Shown piece after piece: positions 35,528 through 47,785 of a DNA stretch of 64,000 bases. The notes under the pieces are model-generated. The model made no database searches. It was not told the origin of the DNA and worked only from the letters and a program-made list of their open reading frames with translations. Position 1 is the stretch's first letter; each line of letters begins with the position of its first letter. The translations under genes and the position numbers were made by a program. Source of the DNA: Dactylellina haptotyla (taxonomy: Eukaryota; Ascomycota; Orbiliomycetes; Orbiliales; Orbiliaceae); the NCBI GenBank assembly GCA_031310005.1, contig CM062379.1:4774001-4838000 (forward strand), written 5' to 3'.

Positions 35528-36718
35528 TCAATGCTTGTGATCATTATTTTGGTAGATGGCGGAGTCCTCGTCCCCAACAACAGTGTTTTCGGGACTGCCC
35601 GCCATCTCTTCGTCGTCAAAACCCTCGTCGCCGTCCATTATATCTTCATCTTCGTCATCGCCGTGCATCCAGGTTCTACCGTTATAGGCTTCTTCAATAG
35701 GAAAGACTTCTCGAGCATATTCTTCCATCCCTCGCCATCCCCTCCAGATCTTCCTCGCTGGGCTTGGCGCAGCCACTCCGGGTGGAAAATACTCTGCGCG
35801 GTGAGTACCGAAGAGCTCCGCGATGGCGCTGACTTGTGTCAGGTACCCATCAGGTAATTTGGCTTTGATTTCAACTGGCGCTTTTTTATATGTGAAAGGT
35901 CGATTTAAGGCTTTGGAGAATACAGCGGCGATTTCCTTAGGACTGAGGTATTCGAATGCCAGAGGGATCCTTCAGCGATCAATTGTTAGTTTAAGCGAAA
36001 CCAAGCTACGAAACTCTTTCAGATATAGAATATACCTAGCTCCATTCCATTTCTGAGGGCCGTCCTTGAGGATCTGAATGACCGCCGGACCGGTATCGTG
36101 TTCTGCGTCCAGGAATGGCATCCTATAATCCTCGTCAAACGGCGCGGACCAAACAAACCCACCCCCAGCTTTCTCGTCCGCCAACTGCAATTCCCATAAC
36201 GGTAAATGATGGAACGTAGAAAAGTTATTGTTATATATGCCGGCGTAGACGAACGTCGTGGGCATATCCTTCAGTAATTCGGACCGGATATACTCTTCCA
36301 CCTGATGTTTCGTAGCCCAGTAAGGAAGATGTGGCATATGGGTTCCCCAGCACTTCTTGTGATCTGTCAAGCTGGAGTAGATGTAGTGTTTGATTCCGGC
36401 TTCCTTCGCGGCCTTCGCCAGCGACGTCCCAATAGCGACTTCGTCGCCCCAGAATGTCGTATTGACAAAGGCAACGTCGGCGCCTTTGAACAGGTTGTTG
36501 ACGACGTTCGGGTCGCCGAGCGAGCCTTCTACTAACTCAACATTCTGCAGCGAAGCTAGTTCCTGTGCGAGAGCTACTTTCGGTCCTTTTGTTGCTGATC
36601 TTAGTTGAGCTCGAACTTTATATCCAATGGCAGAGGCTACACGGATAACGCTGGAAGTTTGGCGGCCCGTCGAATTGACCACGACCAATGTTCCCCTTGT
36701 CGCAGGCATTGCAGTCAT
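35528..36718 (-). CDS. NmrA-like NAD(P)-binding protein with acidic tail
   Basis: Two exons: 36718-36036 and 35969-35528, giving 374 residues. NmrA-like proteins are atypical short-chain-dehydrogenase folds that bind NAD(P), often acting as redox sensors or regulators and sometimes as reductases. The N-terminal strand-turn-helix is present (TLVVVNSTGRQTSSVIRVAS), but the usual GATGxQG loop reads NSTGRQT. Further family marks are VRAQLRSATKG, VELVEGSLGDPNVVNNLFKGADVAFVNTTF, IKHYIYSSLTD and YWATKHQVEEYIR. The substrate-side segment FVYAGIYNNNF follows. The last 40 residues are a strongly acidic tail rich in Asp, Glu and Gly after TWMHGDDEDED. Met1 and Met4 are both possible starts. The first residue of the classical motif is lost, so catalysis is uncertain; a regulatory role is possible but is only inferred. 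Confidence 0.85.
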
Positions 36719-39700
36719 TGTTATGTATTAGGGTTTTTCAGATGGAGAGGGAGATAGAGGCGAGGAAGGAACAGTGGTCGTCGGCCCGCGTTGTTGGTTT
36801 GCCCTGATCGTAGCCAAGAATCCGGGGAAAAGTGGTGAGCGGAAAAAAAAAAAAAAAAAGGAAAAGGAAAAAAGAAAGAAGAGACCGCGAGGATTTAAAG
36901 CAAGAAAGTATAAACTTCTAGAACTTTGCTTAAAAATAAAATATATCTCAACGTCGGAAAGAAGACGGGGTGGACCAATATGATACTTTCGGGGTAAGAT
37001 TAAGAGCCGCGAAAGCTAGTGGGCTTTGGAGGATAGAAATGCAAAAGACCAGCGAGATGTATCGAATTTAAAGAGGCACCACAGAAAAGACTCCGAGGGG
37101 CTTCGTATCAATCGGAGCGAGATGCCAAAAGGCTAAGCCGTGACTATAAACCTTTCAGGTCGAGAGCACTAAGGAATGTGACCTTATCTATCACCCAGAA
37201 TCGTCATTTCGAGTGCAGAAAAGAAAATTTATTCCCATAATAGTGGTTTCTACATTTTCTTATTTTTCTAATGTATATGTTTTTTTTTTTTCCTTTCACT
37301 TTCTATTCGTGTTGCCAAAAACGTAACCGTAGTTTGAACGGGTTAGCTTTGCAAGTTGATAACTATGGGGAAACAGATGGAGGTCCAGTCGACGCTAATC
37401 TCAGACCCACATCTTGGGTAAGTGCAGCTGCATACCCTGCAATCGAAGGAGGAGTTCGTTGCTTTTTGCCGTAAGGTTAGGTCGACCCTGGTTCTGTAGC
37501 CCTGTTCCTTATATGTGCTCTGATCCTGGCGATAGGTAAATAACTTTTTTTTTTCTTACCTTCAGTCTACATATCAGGATAAGGATCTCACAGTCGGCAT
37601 GGACTCGTATAATTTTCGAGTTTATCTTGAGAGGAGCGAAGAGAGAGAAAAAGAAACTTCGCCATGTACAAAGATTGTAGATCAGATATATTAACATCTA
37701 GATAACAAGGCAATGCTCGTAATCTCCGGTGATAGGGGTCATGTCACTTGGCTCGAAGGAATACGTAAACGCCGCAGTTTATCAATTCGGCATGCATGTT
37801 GCCTTATGAGCAGAGGGGAGCGAAACGCTGAAATTTTGCATGCCCAGACGCAAGGAGTGAGCCAGAGAAGAGGGGCATGCCGATAGCGTTGGTTGGGACT
37901 GCATCACGAAGGCCAGAGAAAAAACATAGCCCTTATACTTTATGCGACTAACCCCAGAATTAAGAGAGAAAAATAAGAGGAAAAGAAAAAGAAAATGTGC
38001 CGTTGATACATCCCCAGACGTGGACTCCGTTCTGGCAAAGAGCTGTTTGACAAAATCTCGTAAAGACTGGCTTGTCAGTACTAGTCAGCCAGCTGGGTTG
38101 GTTGAGGCGAATAAATCGCCTGATTAGACCGAAATGGTGTGATAACTTTTACCCTATCTGATGGCGTGAGAGCTCAGAGATAAGAGTTCACCGGCGGACG
38201 ATATCCACCACTCAATCAACCGACTCCTTCTGGCACCAACTATCGGCAGGCAGGCGAACCCGGCGGAGGTATGCGTTATCGCTTTCAAGATGTTGTCCAA
38301 AGTAACTAAAAGACCTCATGACCAAGATTCGGACCAATGCTTGCAGCCGGGAGCGGCTCCGACAAGCACAAATGCACTGTTGATTCGACCACGACAAAGA
38401 AATTATAGACTTCGGTGCAAAAAAAACTGGGGCAGTTAGGAGTTCCGACAAACAATCACGCCCCGTAGTCCATATTGTGGCTTCAATTTCAGGCAGGGGA
38501 GAATTCTCCTTTATACCACCAGACCAAGAATCTTTGGATCTTGGTGCCCTTTATTCTCCCCCAACTTTAAATGGTGTTAGACGATTACTGAATGACGAAA
38601 AAAGGCTGAATGGGATTTTACGTAAAGCTAGGCCCCAGATCCAGACTTGGCAGCTCAATCAAAGATACGATATCTATACTATATTCTTTTTTATTTTCTG
38701 GTTTGGGGTTTACTTTCCCAGCTAGCTTCTCTGTCGCCCTATCATCTGGTCAGGTGTCACAATATCGCTTGTCAATATCATTGATGTTAGGACTACTCCG
38801 ATATCCGCCCGCCTGGGTAGATGTTACACGTGGCTGGCAAACATACAAATGATTGAGAGATTCGGGTTCCGAATGAAAAAACCAACGGAATCCTACTATC
38901 CAAGGTAACCTACTAAAAGAGACCGCGAGATATCGGACCGACCTTATCAATCAGAAGCCAAAAGAACGTGCTCTTCTCAACCGTCACGTTTGGCTCTTCT
39001 TCCTCCTCACCAAGTAACTCACTTTCCGTTGATCGGACGAATAACAAATCACTCAAGTAACTCGGATGGGCCACGGTATCTTGTTCCCGAGCCCGCTATC
39101 TAACGCTGTTCTGAATCCTTTCGCCAGCCCCGATTCCCCCATCAGAGCATGTCGGATGGATGACATTGCAGACCAATCCCTAGGCTAGTTCACAGTTAGC
39201 TGGCACACTAAAGACTAAAATAGGTGGCGCTGTACGTTTCCGAGACCGAGCTTCCTGCTTTATGCATTACCCCAGATTTTCAAAAAGAACCGAGATGAGA
39301 GGCAAAATCTGTTTCTGGAAAGAAACGACGGGACACACTTTCCAGGACTTGGTCGACTCTTTACCAATAAAGCATAACCATACCAACACTAGATGGAGTC
39401 GCAAGCTAACCTTGTTTCAACCGCAATTTGAAGCTTAGCTCCGCGGAAAGGGTAGACGGCGACTTGATAATATGATGACAGAAAATAATCATGTTAAGCT
39501 GTCAGTCAGTACGGAGTAACTGACCTGGTCATACCTGGTTTAGCGAGTAAGGAGATGCGTCGCAAAACCAAATCGAAGGTGTTATTATGCCTCATCCATC
39601 CTCTACGACTCTAATTATTTCATCTGCCGATGAAACCGTATGCATATGATGTATTTGACGCACCAAAAGGTGTCACTGATACTCCAAAGAAGAGGCGTCT

Positions 39701-41985
39701 ACTTTCTCGAGACTGTCTTACAATACCGAGAAATCTATATGATAGGAAGTACCCGAAACTATCACAAACAGGTTTTGGGTGGAGAACCAAGGACACCGTA
39801 ACACCGCGATAACAAATAAAATTTACTGGTTCAATGAAGAAGTGATATCAAAATTTAATTGGTTCACGCTTGCCCCCCTGGATCTCAATGGTAGCTATTC
39901 TGCAGGACACGAAAAGAATATCACGAATGGAACTCTTGGGCGACGGTCCCACCAATGGATTTGAATATACCGACTACAACTGTTTACTGCCTAAATCCAC
40001 AAACGCCTTAATGCTGATGAGGGGCAATGAAGCTAACCGATATCTGCCAACCACGAGACTCTATCACAGCCGCAACATAAGCCGTTCCCTTTAAGCCGAG
40101 GTCACCCTTTTCCCGTCTATCGATGGCCACTAAATAAGACAACAGCTGGAATGGAGTTTGCCGTCAGCTGACAACAAGCGTCCGTGCTAATTTCCTTCAA
40201 ATAATTGTCTCTCTGGGGTGGTAGGTATCGTCAAGAAATGGGTTTATCGCTAGTTTGAGATGTGACGTTGAGTACAGTGCCACTGAATCACTCAGCTCAG
40301 GATATCCACGTTTAAAATGCTATCCTGACACATCCCACTACAGGGGCAATCCGATCTATCGAAGGAGATCGGTGAAATAGTTCTTGAAGGTGCCGCAGTT
40401 GGAATAAATCCTAATCATAAAAAACAATTAGCGTCTATTTGGCTACTTCGCGCATCGCATTTGTTTCTCGATGCTTCTTTGGTTCTTGAGCCTACCGCAA
40501 GCATCCTTGACAGACAAGCATGGAACCGCTGTGGCAATGGCGGAAAGCCACACTAAAGTCGAAAACCTCATTTCGAACAAATGTGAAAGCTCGAACCCGG
40601 GTAGTCTGGAAAGTCGCTATAACATTTAAGGTGCTGTGACACGTAAGGATCGATCCTGGCAGAAGGTGAAGGGTTCGCGCGTCTTTGCTGTTTCGTGACG
40701 ACTCAAGTGTTTTCTTTGCGCGTGAATCTGAAAAATTATAAAACTATGCAGAAAATTTCCTTTGATATATTTCCTTTGATATATATAAAATTCAACCCGG
40801 TCATATTCACGGCCTCCTTCCTTACACGTATCTTTTGGGACTTTGTTTACATCAAACAACAGGTGTTGGCTTTGATCAATCAGATTTCTGTTCAATGCCA
40901 ATGTGATGTTTCCGCACATCACGGATCTGAATTGACCAATTGCTTCACCGCAAGGGATTCTGGCCCCGCATTTGTTGAGACCAGTTAGCTGCTGAAGGGG
41001 AACGGAATATTGTCTTGCCAGGGCCAGACTTCCAATCAGAACATGGGCGAGATCACGCACGTGCCGAAAGGGAAGAAATGTTCAAGTTCTATTCTGCAAG
41101 GAGGTGCTCGCCGCGTTTAAACCTGCTCCCATTCCCCGCTTGCCGATTTTCCTGTGCATTTGCCGGGCCGCAAGTGGAGGAGCAATGTGAAGAGGAGAGC
41201 ATCGCCATGGCAATTCGATGCATCAGTCGGCCACAACTTTCCTGCGCAAACATTGCAAATCCGGACCCGGCACTCGGGTTCTTCGGCGGGGTGTAAGGCC
41301 AGGCGCTCGAGGAGAATTTGCACTCTTTCCGAGGAGTCTACGCAAACCTCTCACCAGAAACCTAGGATCCCGAGTGGGGATTACGACACCAGAAGCGACC
41401 TTTCCAGTTTGGCCGTCCAAACCTGTTCGAAGGTTGACTAAATTTGGAGTCGGACGGCCGTTTGAATGGGTCTTGGGCTGTTCGGACGCGTCACCTCCCC
41501 GCCAAAAGCGCAGCGAACATGGGCAACCTAGCGGTAGCGGCTCAAGCTTAAGCTTAACCATGAAACATTTCATAGAACTCAGTGACGGCGTGAGCGGGAA
41601 TATGCACTTTCGGAGCGGCACAAGACATTACTTAGGAATTCGTAGTCTTTCTTTAAGAAGGCGGGGATGCCTTTTTTCATGGGAAGAGAAAAACTTCAGA
41701 CTTCAGTTTTGACAATAACTTCATTTAAACTTCTCATCGTTTACGCATTTCCCGCCAGGCCGAACCCGCCAGTCTCGCGTTGCGAAGTTGCCTAGTCTCG
41801 ATCCTAAGAACTACATCTCCAATACGTGCGTTTATGACGATTTAGACGTCATTTTCTATCGCCTTCGGCTGTATTCTTTCGAGAGTAGCAGGAAGGCGGC
41901 TGTGTATCACGCGACTGTCTTCAACCTTTGAAGAAAGGAGATCGGTTGACCAGACATCTCTTACACCTGAGGCGGGGTTGTCAGG
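36719..41985. other. 5.3 kb gene-poor region
   Basis: No gene is firmly supported. An A-rich purine tract lies at 36840-36890, just upstream of the NmrA-like gene. Some short stretches read like protein (38495-38660 and 39630-39812, plus strand) and are discussed under findings. Near 41.0-41.7 kb several frames are open on both strands because the DNA is G+C-richer and poor in stops; I take this as promoter DNA of the next gene. Confidence 0.4.
40756..40783. repeat. exact 14-bp tandem duplication
   Basis: The unit TTTCCTTTGATATA occurs twice head to tail without mismatch in intergenic DNA. It is probably a recent slippage product. Confidence 0.9.
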
Positions 41986-43272
41986 ATGCTTGAGGTCTTG
42001 CTTCCAAGTTTAGCGGCTCACCCAGGCACCCTCAGGAGTCACAATGGGCTGCCCTTGCTTCAGCCGTGTGTCCAAACCGCAAATATATTTACGGCCTCGA
42101 GCCCGCTGAACGGCAAAGAAGGATTCTTCCCAGTCAATATCAACATCAAAATGGCGCTACCTACACTGACAGGCAACCCGAAAATGTTGGCAAACTCCGA
42201 CGGCCTTGAAGCCTCGAGTTCGGAGAAAGGAAAACAGCATATTTCGAAGCTTGTGATCCCATCGAAAGAAAAGTTCTTGCCTGGGTTTAAGGGATTCGAT
42301 GCTGCGGTCGGGTTCCCAGAGTCACCGACCGAAACCGCACCGTCCGAATTCGATGGCTTCCCAATTACCCCACCTCTAAAAGGAGCCAGGGCAGAAAGCT
42401 TGACAAGAAGCCAAACAGGAGCGCTGTCTAGATCAATATCAGATCTCCACCTCAATGGAGTAGTTGCGGATGATAGCACCTATGTCGCAGATGGATTCCG
42501 GCCTGGAGGAAGCTCGACACAGACCCCACCTTCTTACGACGCAATCTACGGTGCATTTGGTCAAGGAGGTTCCACTACAAGCTTAAATGCTGGAACGAAC
42601 GCGAACGAAGCCGGCGCATTGCCCACCAAGCACTTGCATACAGTTCCGTCGGTATCCTTATTCAGAACTCCATCTGCTTCCGGTCCATCTACCCCATCCT
42701 CACCCTCGACTCCCGCTTCGTCGACGCCTGTAGGCCCACTATTATATGCACGCTTCCCGGAATCTCAAAACGCAAATCCGCGACGGATATCGATCCCAAA
42801 CCGGGCCCCTTCGACGCCTGGACTCACGCACTCCAACCGCGAGATGATCAGAATACAAGTCCGATCGATTTTTGCACAATTTTTCAAGGCGTTCCAATTC
42901 ACCTGCAACGACACAGAAAAGTGCCTTGTATATGGCTATTCGGACGCAGCTTCCATGAAAGTTCCATGGAATGTGCCGTTAGAACGAGCTCTCCGGCAGC
43001 TCTGGAAACAAGTTATGGAGTACGACGTCTCCTGCGGCAAAGTTAAGCCGGAATCGCAGGGGAAGCGGGAACTGGCAACATATCATGCTGTCGCAATGGG
43101 TTTAATCTCGTCCGACTTACCGAGCGAGAAACTGTGTATTATTTGGGATAGGAGTTTGGCCTTTGCCATACCCGCTAGACGGGAGTGCTTACAAGGATGG
43201 TTGAGTTTTACGGAGTTTATTGCTATTGTCTGGATGGTCGGGATGGCTTCGACCGACCCATCATTCGTGTAG
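41986..43272 (+). CDS. unrecognised 428-residue fungal protein
   Basis: This is a single-exon open frame with stop TAG at 43270-43272. I do not recognise the family. The first 280 residues are Ser/Thr/Pro-rich and look disordered, with SP/TP-rich runs such as PSTPSSPSTPASSTPVGP, suggesting phosphorylation sites. The last 145 residues look folded. They begin near REMIRIQVRSIFAQFFKAFQF, contain Trp and Cys residues, and end WLSFTEFIAIVWMVGMASTD. The architecture resembles a regulatory protein with a C-terminal interaction domain, but no function can be claimed. An internal ATG at 42151 (MALPTLTG) has the context AAAATGGCG, a good fungal start, so the protein may begin there with 373 residues. 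The SDR gene follows on the same strand after 524 bases. Confidence 0.75.
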   Translation: MLEVLLPSLAAHPGTLRSHNGLPLLQPCVQTANIFTASSPLNGKEGFFPVNINIKMALPTLTGNPKMLANSDGLEASSSEKGKQHISKLVIPSKEKFLPGFKGFDAAVGFPESPTETAPSEFDGFPITPPLKGARAESLTRSQTGALSRSISDLHLNGVVADDSTYVADGFRPGGSSTQTPPSYDAIYGAFGQGGSTTSLNAGTNANEAGALPTKHLHTVPSVSLFRTPSASGPSTPSSPSTPASSTPVGPLLYARFPESQNANPRRISIPNRAPSTPGLTHSNREMIRIQVRSIFAQFFKAFQFTCNDTEKCLVYGYSDAASMKVPWNVPLERALRQLWKQVMEYDVSCGKVKPESQGKRELATYHAVAMGLISSDLPSEKLCIIWDRSLAFAIPARRECLQGWLSFTEFIAIVWMVGMASTDPSFV

Positions 43273-43796
43273 CGGCTTTCCTTCTATTCATTGTATATTT
43301 TGGAGTTATTTCAGCACACTGCCTGGTTTAGCATGGCACAGGATAAGGAGTTCTTTCATCCTCTTATGTTCTTTCGATACCAATTTTGTACATATAGATA
43401 TATTGGAAATCAAGGATTCGAATAAATTCAGATGACCGATAGTCAAAAGCTAGACATAATCACGCAAACTGTAAAAGTCGTTTAACTCAACCCGACATTA
43501 AACGAATGGAGTGTGAGTAAAAAGAGTCGACTCGGTCACATATATTGTGAATATATTGAGTTTTTCCAAATCGACCCGATTGGCTGTATAACGTTTATAC
43601 GCTAGTCCATTTTCATCGAATTTGGGAATTCACTAAATCCTAGTCTGGGGACACTAAATCCGTCTATCTAGCAGTATAAAGATAATTTTTGTGTATATAT
43701 TCCAGAAATACTCCCATGATTTCCAAAACTTCCTTTTAGAAAATTCAAAACCTCGCCTCTTCCTATTCTACTTCTTCTAAGAGTATAAATCAGAAA
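43273..43796. other. intergenic region, promoter of the SDR gene
   Basis: This A+T-rich spacer has a TATAAA at 43675-43680, about 120 bases before the SDR start, and a second TATAAAT close to the ATG that is too near to act as a usual TATA box. No gene is seen. Confidence 0.5.
43675..43680 (+). promoter_or_regulatory. possible TATA box of the SDR gene
   Basis: TATAAA lies about 117 bases upstream of the ATG at 43797. The distance allows a normal short leader. Position and consensus are the only evidence. Confidence 0.3.
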
Positions 43797-44967
43797 ATGT
43801 CTAACTTCATTTACAATAAAGTCTTGATAATTGGTGCAACCAGCGGCATTGGTCAAGCTCTCGCTGCCAAGTTCATCAAAGAAGGAATCAAGGTTGTGGT
43901 CACCGGAAGACGAGAAGACAGACTCAAAGCTTTCACTGCAGAGAACGGTGGTGACTTTGAGGTCTTTGATATCACCCAGCTCTCAGATATTCCACAATTT
44001 GTTGAGAAGTACATATATTCAATGTGAATATCCCAAGGTAACTTATGTTAATATTACTTCTAGAATTGCCCAAGGCCATCCTGACATCGATGCCGTAATC
44101 TTTAACTCTGGTAGGCAATCAGATATATCATCCTTAAACTTTCAAGTCAAATATACGAGTCTAATATATTCGTGCTTCATATATCATAGGAATCCAACGC
44201 GGCTTCAATTTCACGAAACCAGAGACGGTCAGCCTCGACGTTATCAACGAAGAGCTCACTGTGAACTATCTCTCGTACATCCACCTGACTACAGCAATAC
44301 TTCCCTTCTTCTTGAAGAAAGATTCCTCTGCGTTGATTTACATTACCTCAACCCTTGGTATGGTTCCGCTGGCTAGGTGCCCAAATTACTGCGCGACCAA
44401 GGCTGCACTGCACCATTTCGTACTCTCCCTTCGGAACCAGTTGAAGAACACGTCTGTGAAAGTCCTTGAAATTCTCCCGGTACGAATTCCGTACCACTTT
44501 CTCCGAATATAAAAAACCTTTGCTGACCTGGTGTTTAAATCACGCGCAGCCTGCTGTTCAGACTGGTAAGAAAACTCCTCGTCGGTTCAGACTTAACCAT
44601 AACTAAAAGTAGTCAACATTAAAGAGCTTCACGATGAAACCAACCAACCAGGTACGTATTACCACTGTATAGATATATATATTTGGGTTATATATACTCA
44701 TCATCATATTATATAGATATGAAAGGCAGCCCGAAATTGGGAATGCCAATTGACGAATTCGTGGAAGAGACCTGGAGAGATCTAAGCGCAGGAAACGAGT
44801 TTAACGGTGGGTACAAATTTCAAGGTCGGCTTGGCGCCGCTCCAGCGCGACACCAGACTAATATTTTAGCGCTGTTCCCAGAATATCCCATTGGATTTGG
44901 TAAAGTGGTCTACAACGCGTCAGTTTCCCCGTCTTTTTCTGGTAAAGTAGAATTACTAAAACACTAA
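43797..44967 (+). CDS. short-chain dehydrogenase/reductase (classical SDR)
   Basis: Six exons: 43797-44008, 44064-44110, 44190-44479, 44550-44565 (16 bases), 44625-44651 (27 bases) and 44717-44967, giving 280 residues. The protein is a Rossmann-fold oxidoreductase with an N-terminal cofactor loop GATSGIG at 13-19. Arginines in the VTGRREDR segment suggest NADP(H) preference. The catalytic set is Asn112, Ser140 (ITSTLG), Tyr153 and Lys157 (YCATK). The NNAG-equivalent reads FNSGIQ. It resembles fungal DltE/YdfG-like short-chain dehydrogenases, for which substrates are mostly unknown. The two tiny exons were fixed by frame: each junction restores a continuous PPAVQT-ELHDETNQP-DMKGSP reading. The acceptor of exon 5 (TTAAAG) is weak, so that junction is the least certain. 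No membrane segment is seen. Confidence 0.86.
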
Positions 44968-46303
44968 CGACCAACAACAGTGTTGAGCCATCTCGTCGTG
45001 AGATCATGCAAAAGTTCCCCCAATCACCAGCCAACATCTAGTATTGAACGGGGATTCTATGGTAGCATTGAGGCACAGTTGCAACGTAATCATACTAGTC
45101 AGCGCTAGTCGCAGATAGTTTCCGTTCCTGGACCCGCAATCACCAGAGATAAAAAGATTGGGGTTTGCCCACATTATGAGGCTACGAAGCCTCGTAATCT
45201 CCAGGGTCAATCATGGACATATTCTTTCTTCACTTTCGTTAATATTACTACATAAAAGGGCCGCGTATCAGTCACGCGACAAGCCTTGGCTTCATCCCTT
45301 TCAAGAAGCAATCCATACAGTTGGGTGATGTAAATCGTAAAAAAAAAATTGAAAATTTGAAAAATATCTGATCGTTTGCCAGACAATTCTTGCTGGATAT
45401 CATCAGGAAAATCTTAAAAGTTGTTTCGAGTTCCAGGTCGCAGTTGCGAGAGGGAAGGAGTCTACTGTTACAGGCTTCTCCCATACAGTTATTTTGGCGA
45501 TGCAACTTTGCGCAGCCATGATCTTGGCAGGGAAGTGCGACACTCGAACAGCATAAAACCAACGACGCATACCCCTTGATGACCGCCAACTAGTACCGTA
45601 ACAGCAACTGCAGTCGGTTCAAGGCAACTCCAAACAGAGTGTTGCGAGATGTCCAGACTCGCCAAAAGACAGTTGCCCCACTTCTCATGTTCCGAAAGCA
45701 CTAAAATCAAGTGTTCGATCAATTGGGCTCTCGTAGTTTTGTACGCTTTCGGATGTTAATCTTCTAAATTTAAGCATTCCAGTGCAGCAGCACTATTGGA
45801 TACTCTAGAGTCACTATCGTCATAAGGAAATTTTTTAGTCCACAGTCCTGCATGTACAATCTAACAAGAAAATTCCACCCGAACTGATTTTCGAAAGGAG
45901 TTCGAAAGGTTTCCATTTTAGGTGATTTTTCTAGCAGACTAGTACAATATTTGGCCTGATCAGTGCTTTTCACTAGCGCGATAACAATGTTGGACCGCTA
46001 TACCTGGTCCCAATATCTGAGATGTGTGAAGTGTTCTCCGTAAAACATAGGCGGACGGAAGCAGGAACTCCTTAGCTTGACCGTATCCTGTGAACCATTT
46101 AAATGAAAATTTGCTCCCTGTTGACATGGGATTTACTTCCTACATCTTCTAGTAACTTTTATTTCGTTCGTTCGTTCCTTCAAGCTTTTTTATCTTTTCG
46201 ACATAGTCTAAATTTCTTGAATAGAGTTGGTATTGGCTGGTCCGACAGTGTGTATACGCAGAAAGCATCGACACAACACTAATTTAGACACAAAACCTAA
46301 CTA
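44968..46303. other. intergenic region
   Basis: This is 1.3 kb between the SDR and glycosyltransferase-like genes on the same strand. It has an A run near 45339 and no frame with protein character. Pyrimidine-rich stretches from 46140 on fit the promoter and leader of the next gene. Confidence 0.5.
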
Positions 46304-47785
46304 ATGCCTCCTATTACCCTGAACCGCAGGGCAATTGCCTACTTAGGAGGCACATTTCTCTTCATTCTCCTACTCTCCGGAGCCGTCACGAACCATGTCC
46401 GACCCGATTTAATCCAGAAGAGTATACCTGAAAAATGGCGAACTTCAACGCAAGCTCCCACGACAGAACCAGAGCCTCCAAGGGAACCTTTTCAAGAAGA
46501 AATCTTCCCACTCGCAAAAGCTGGAAAGATCCCCCAAATTAATCCTAAAAACATTGCGAAAGACGATAAACATGCAACACCTCTGCTTATTGGATTTACC
46601 AGAAATTGGTACCTACTGGAGCAAGCCGTTGTCTCCTATCTTGCTGCGGGATGGCCGGCGGAGCAGATAATTGTTATCGACAATAGCGGTGTCATGGACT
46701 CAAATGTAATTCCCCAAAACCTCTTTTTGTGTAACTATACCGTCGCCATAAGGTTTCCGCGTGTGCATACTGACTGCTCGTTAAATCTTAAATAGCTACG
46801 AGGCCTTCTTTCCCCGCGAAACCCCTGGTACTTGAACCACACCCGACTCGACCTGCTCGGAGTCAGCGTGAAGCGAACACCAACACTCCTCACATTCGCC
46901 CAGCTTCAGAATTTTTTTATCAACTTTGCGATCGAGCACGACTGGTCCTATTACTTCTGGTCCCATATGGATGTTGTTGTCATTCCTAAAGAATATGAAT
47001 CGCCATATAAAGGCTTCTACGAGAGAACTCTGGAGTGTGTGCGCGCTACAGTAGGCTCGAAGGAAAAATGGGCTCTCAAATTCTTTGCATACGACTGGTT
47101 GACAATGGTCAATGTTGAAGCTATGAAAGATGTCGGCGCATGGGATACCCAGGTATGTTTTGACAGAGATTCTCAGGAACTTCGGTTCAATCGGCGCACC
47201 AGCTAACATTCTTGAACCCTCAACAGATTCCATACTACCTCACTGATTGCGATATGTACGAGCGCCTTTACATGAAAAACTACACCGCAGGTAATTGGGA
47301 CGCCGGTCACATCTACGACGTAGCAACGCATTTGTCGGATCTTGCTGTCCTGTTTCCAGCTGAAGGTGAAAACAATGCATTGGACACACAACGCTTCAGA
47401 GACTTGCGTAGCCAGCTGGAGAGAATGATGAAAGACAAGGTGGAGAACAAAAAGGGACGGAACACATGGCAAGCACAACAGGACGGTGGAAAAGGGGAGC
47501 CATTCTGGAGAAATCGTAAGTTTCAAATTCCTTCCCGCTTCTAGTCTAATTTCTCATGCCATGTCTAACCCTACTTTTTTCTCACGATCCAGCAAAGGGA
47601 TTCGAAAAAGCGTAAGTCATACTTTCTCTCTGGTTTCCCAGGCGGTGCTTAACTGACTAATTTTGTTGTATAGTATCCAATTCTGGATCGAAAAAGGCCG
47701 CGAGCTATTCAAAATGAAGTGGAACTACTCGGAGTGCGATCTTAGGAGAGGTGGCCGTTACGACGGTTCCGAATGGACGTGGTAA
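46304..47785 (+). CDS. type II membrane glycosyltransferase-like protein
   Basis: Five exons: 46304-46705, 46796-47152, 47227-47515, 47593-47611 (19 bases) and 47674-47785, giving 392 residues. A short basic N-terminus is followed by one membrane helix at about 13-29 (AYLGGTFLFILLLSGAV), then a Pro-rich stem, as in Golgi type II enzymes. The lumenal part has a GT-A-like pattern: LLIGFTRNWYLLEQAVVSYL, then IIVIDNSG, and HMDVVVIP in the place of the usual DxD region. ALKFFAYDWLTMVNVEAM and YYLTDCDMYER follow. Similar proteins are widespread in filamentous fungi but mostly uncharacterised, so the sugar donor and acceptor are unknown. The first donor (GTAATT) is weaker than the others; it was chosen because it joins in frame to LRGLLSPRNPWYLNHTRL. 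Confidence 0.75.

Noticed and set aside
41015-41712. Overlapping open frames of 93-164 codons on both strands
   Set aside because: They overlap in several frames at once, have no motifs and reflect stop-poor DNA upstream of the next gene.
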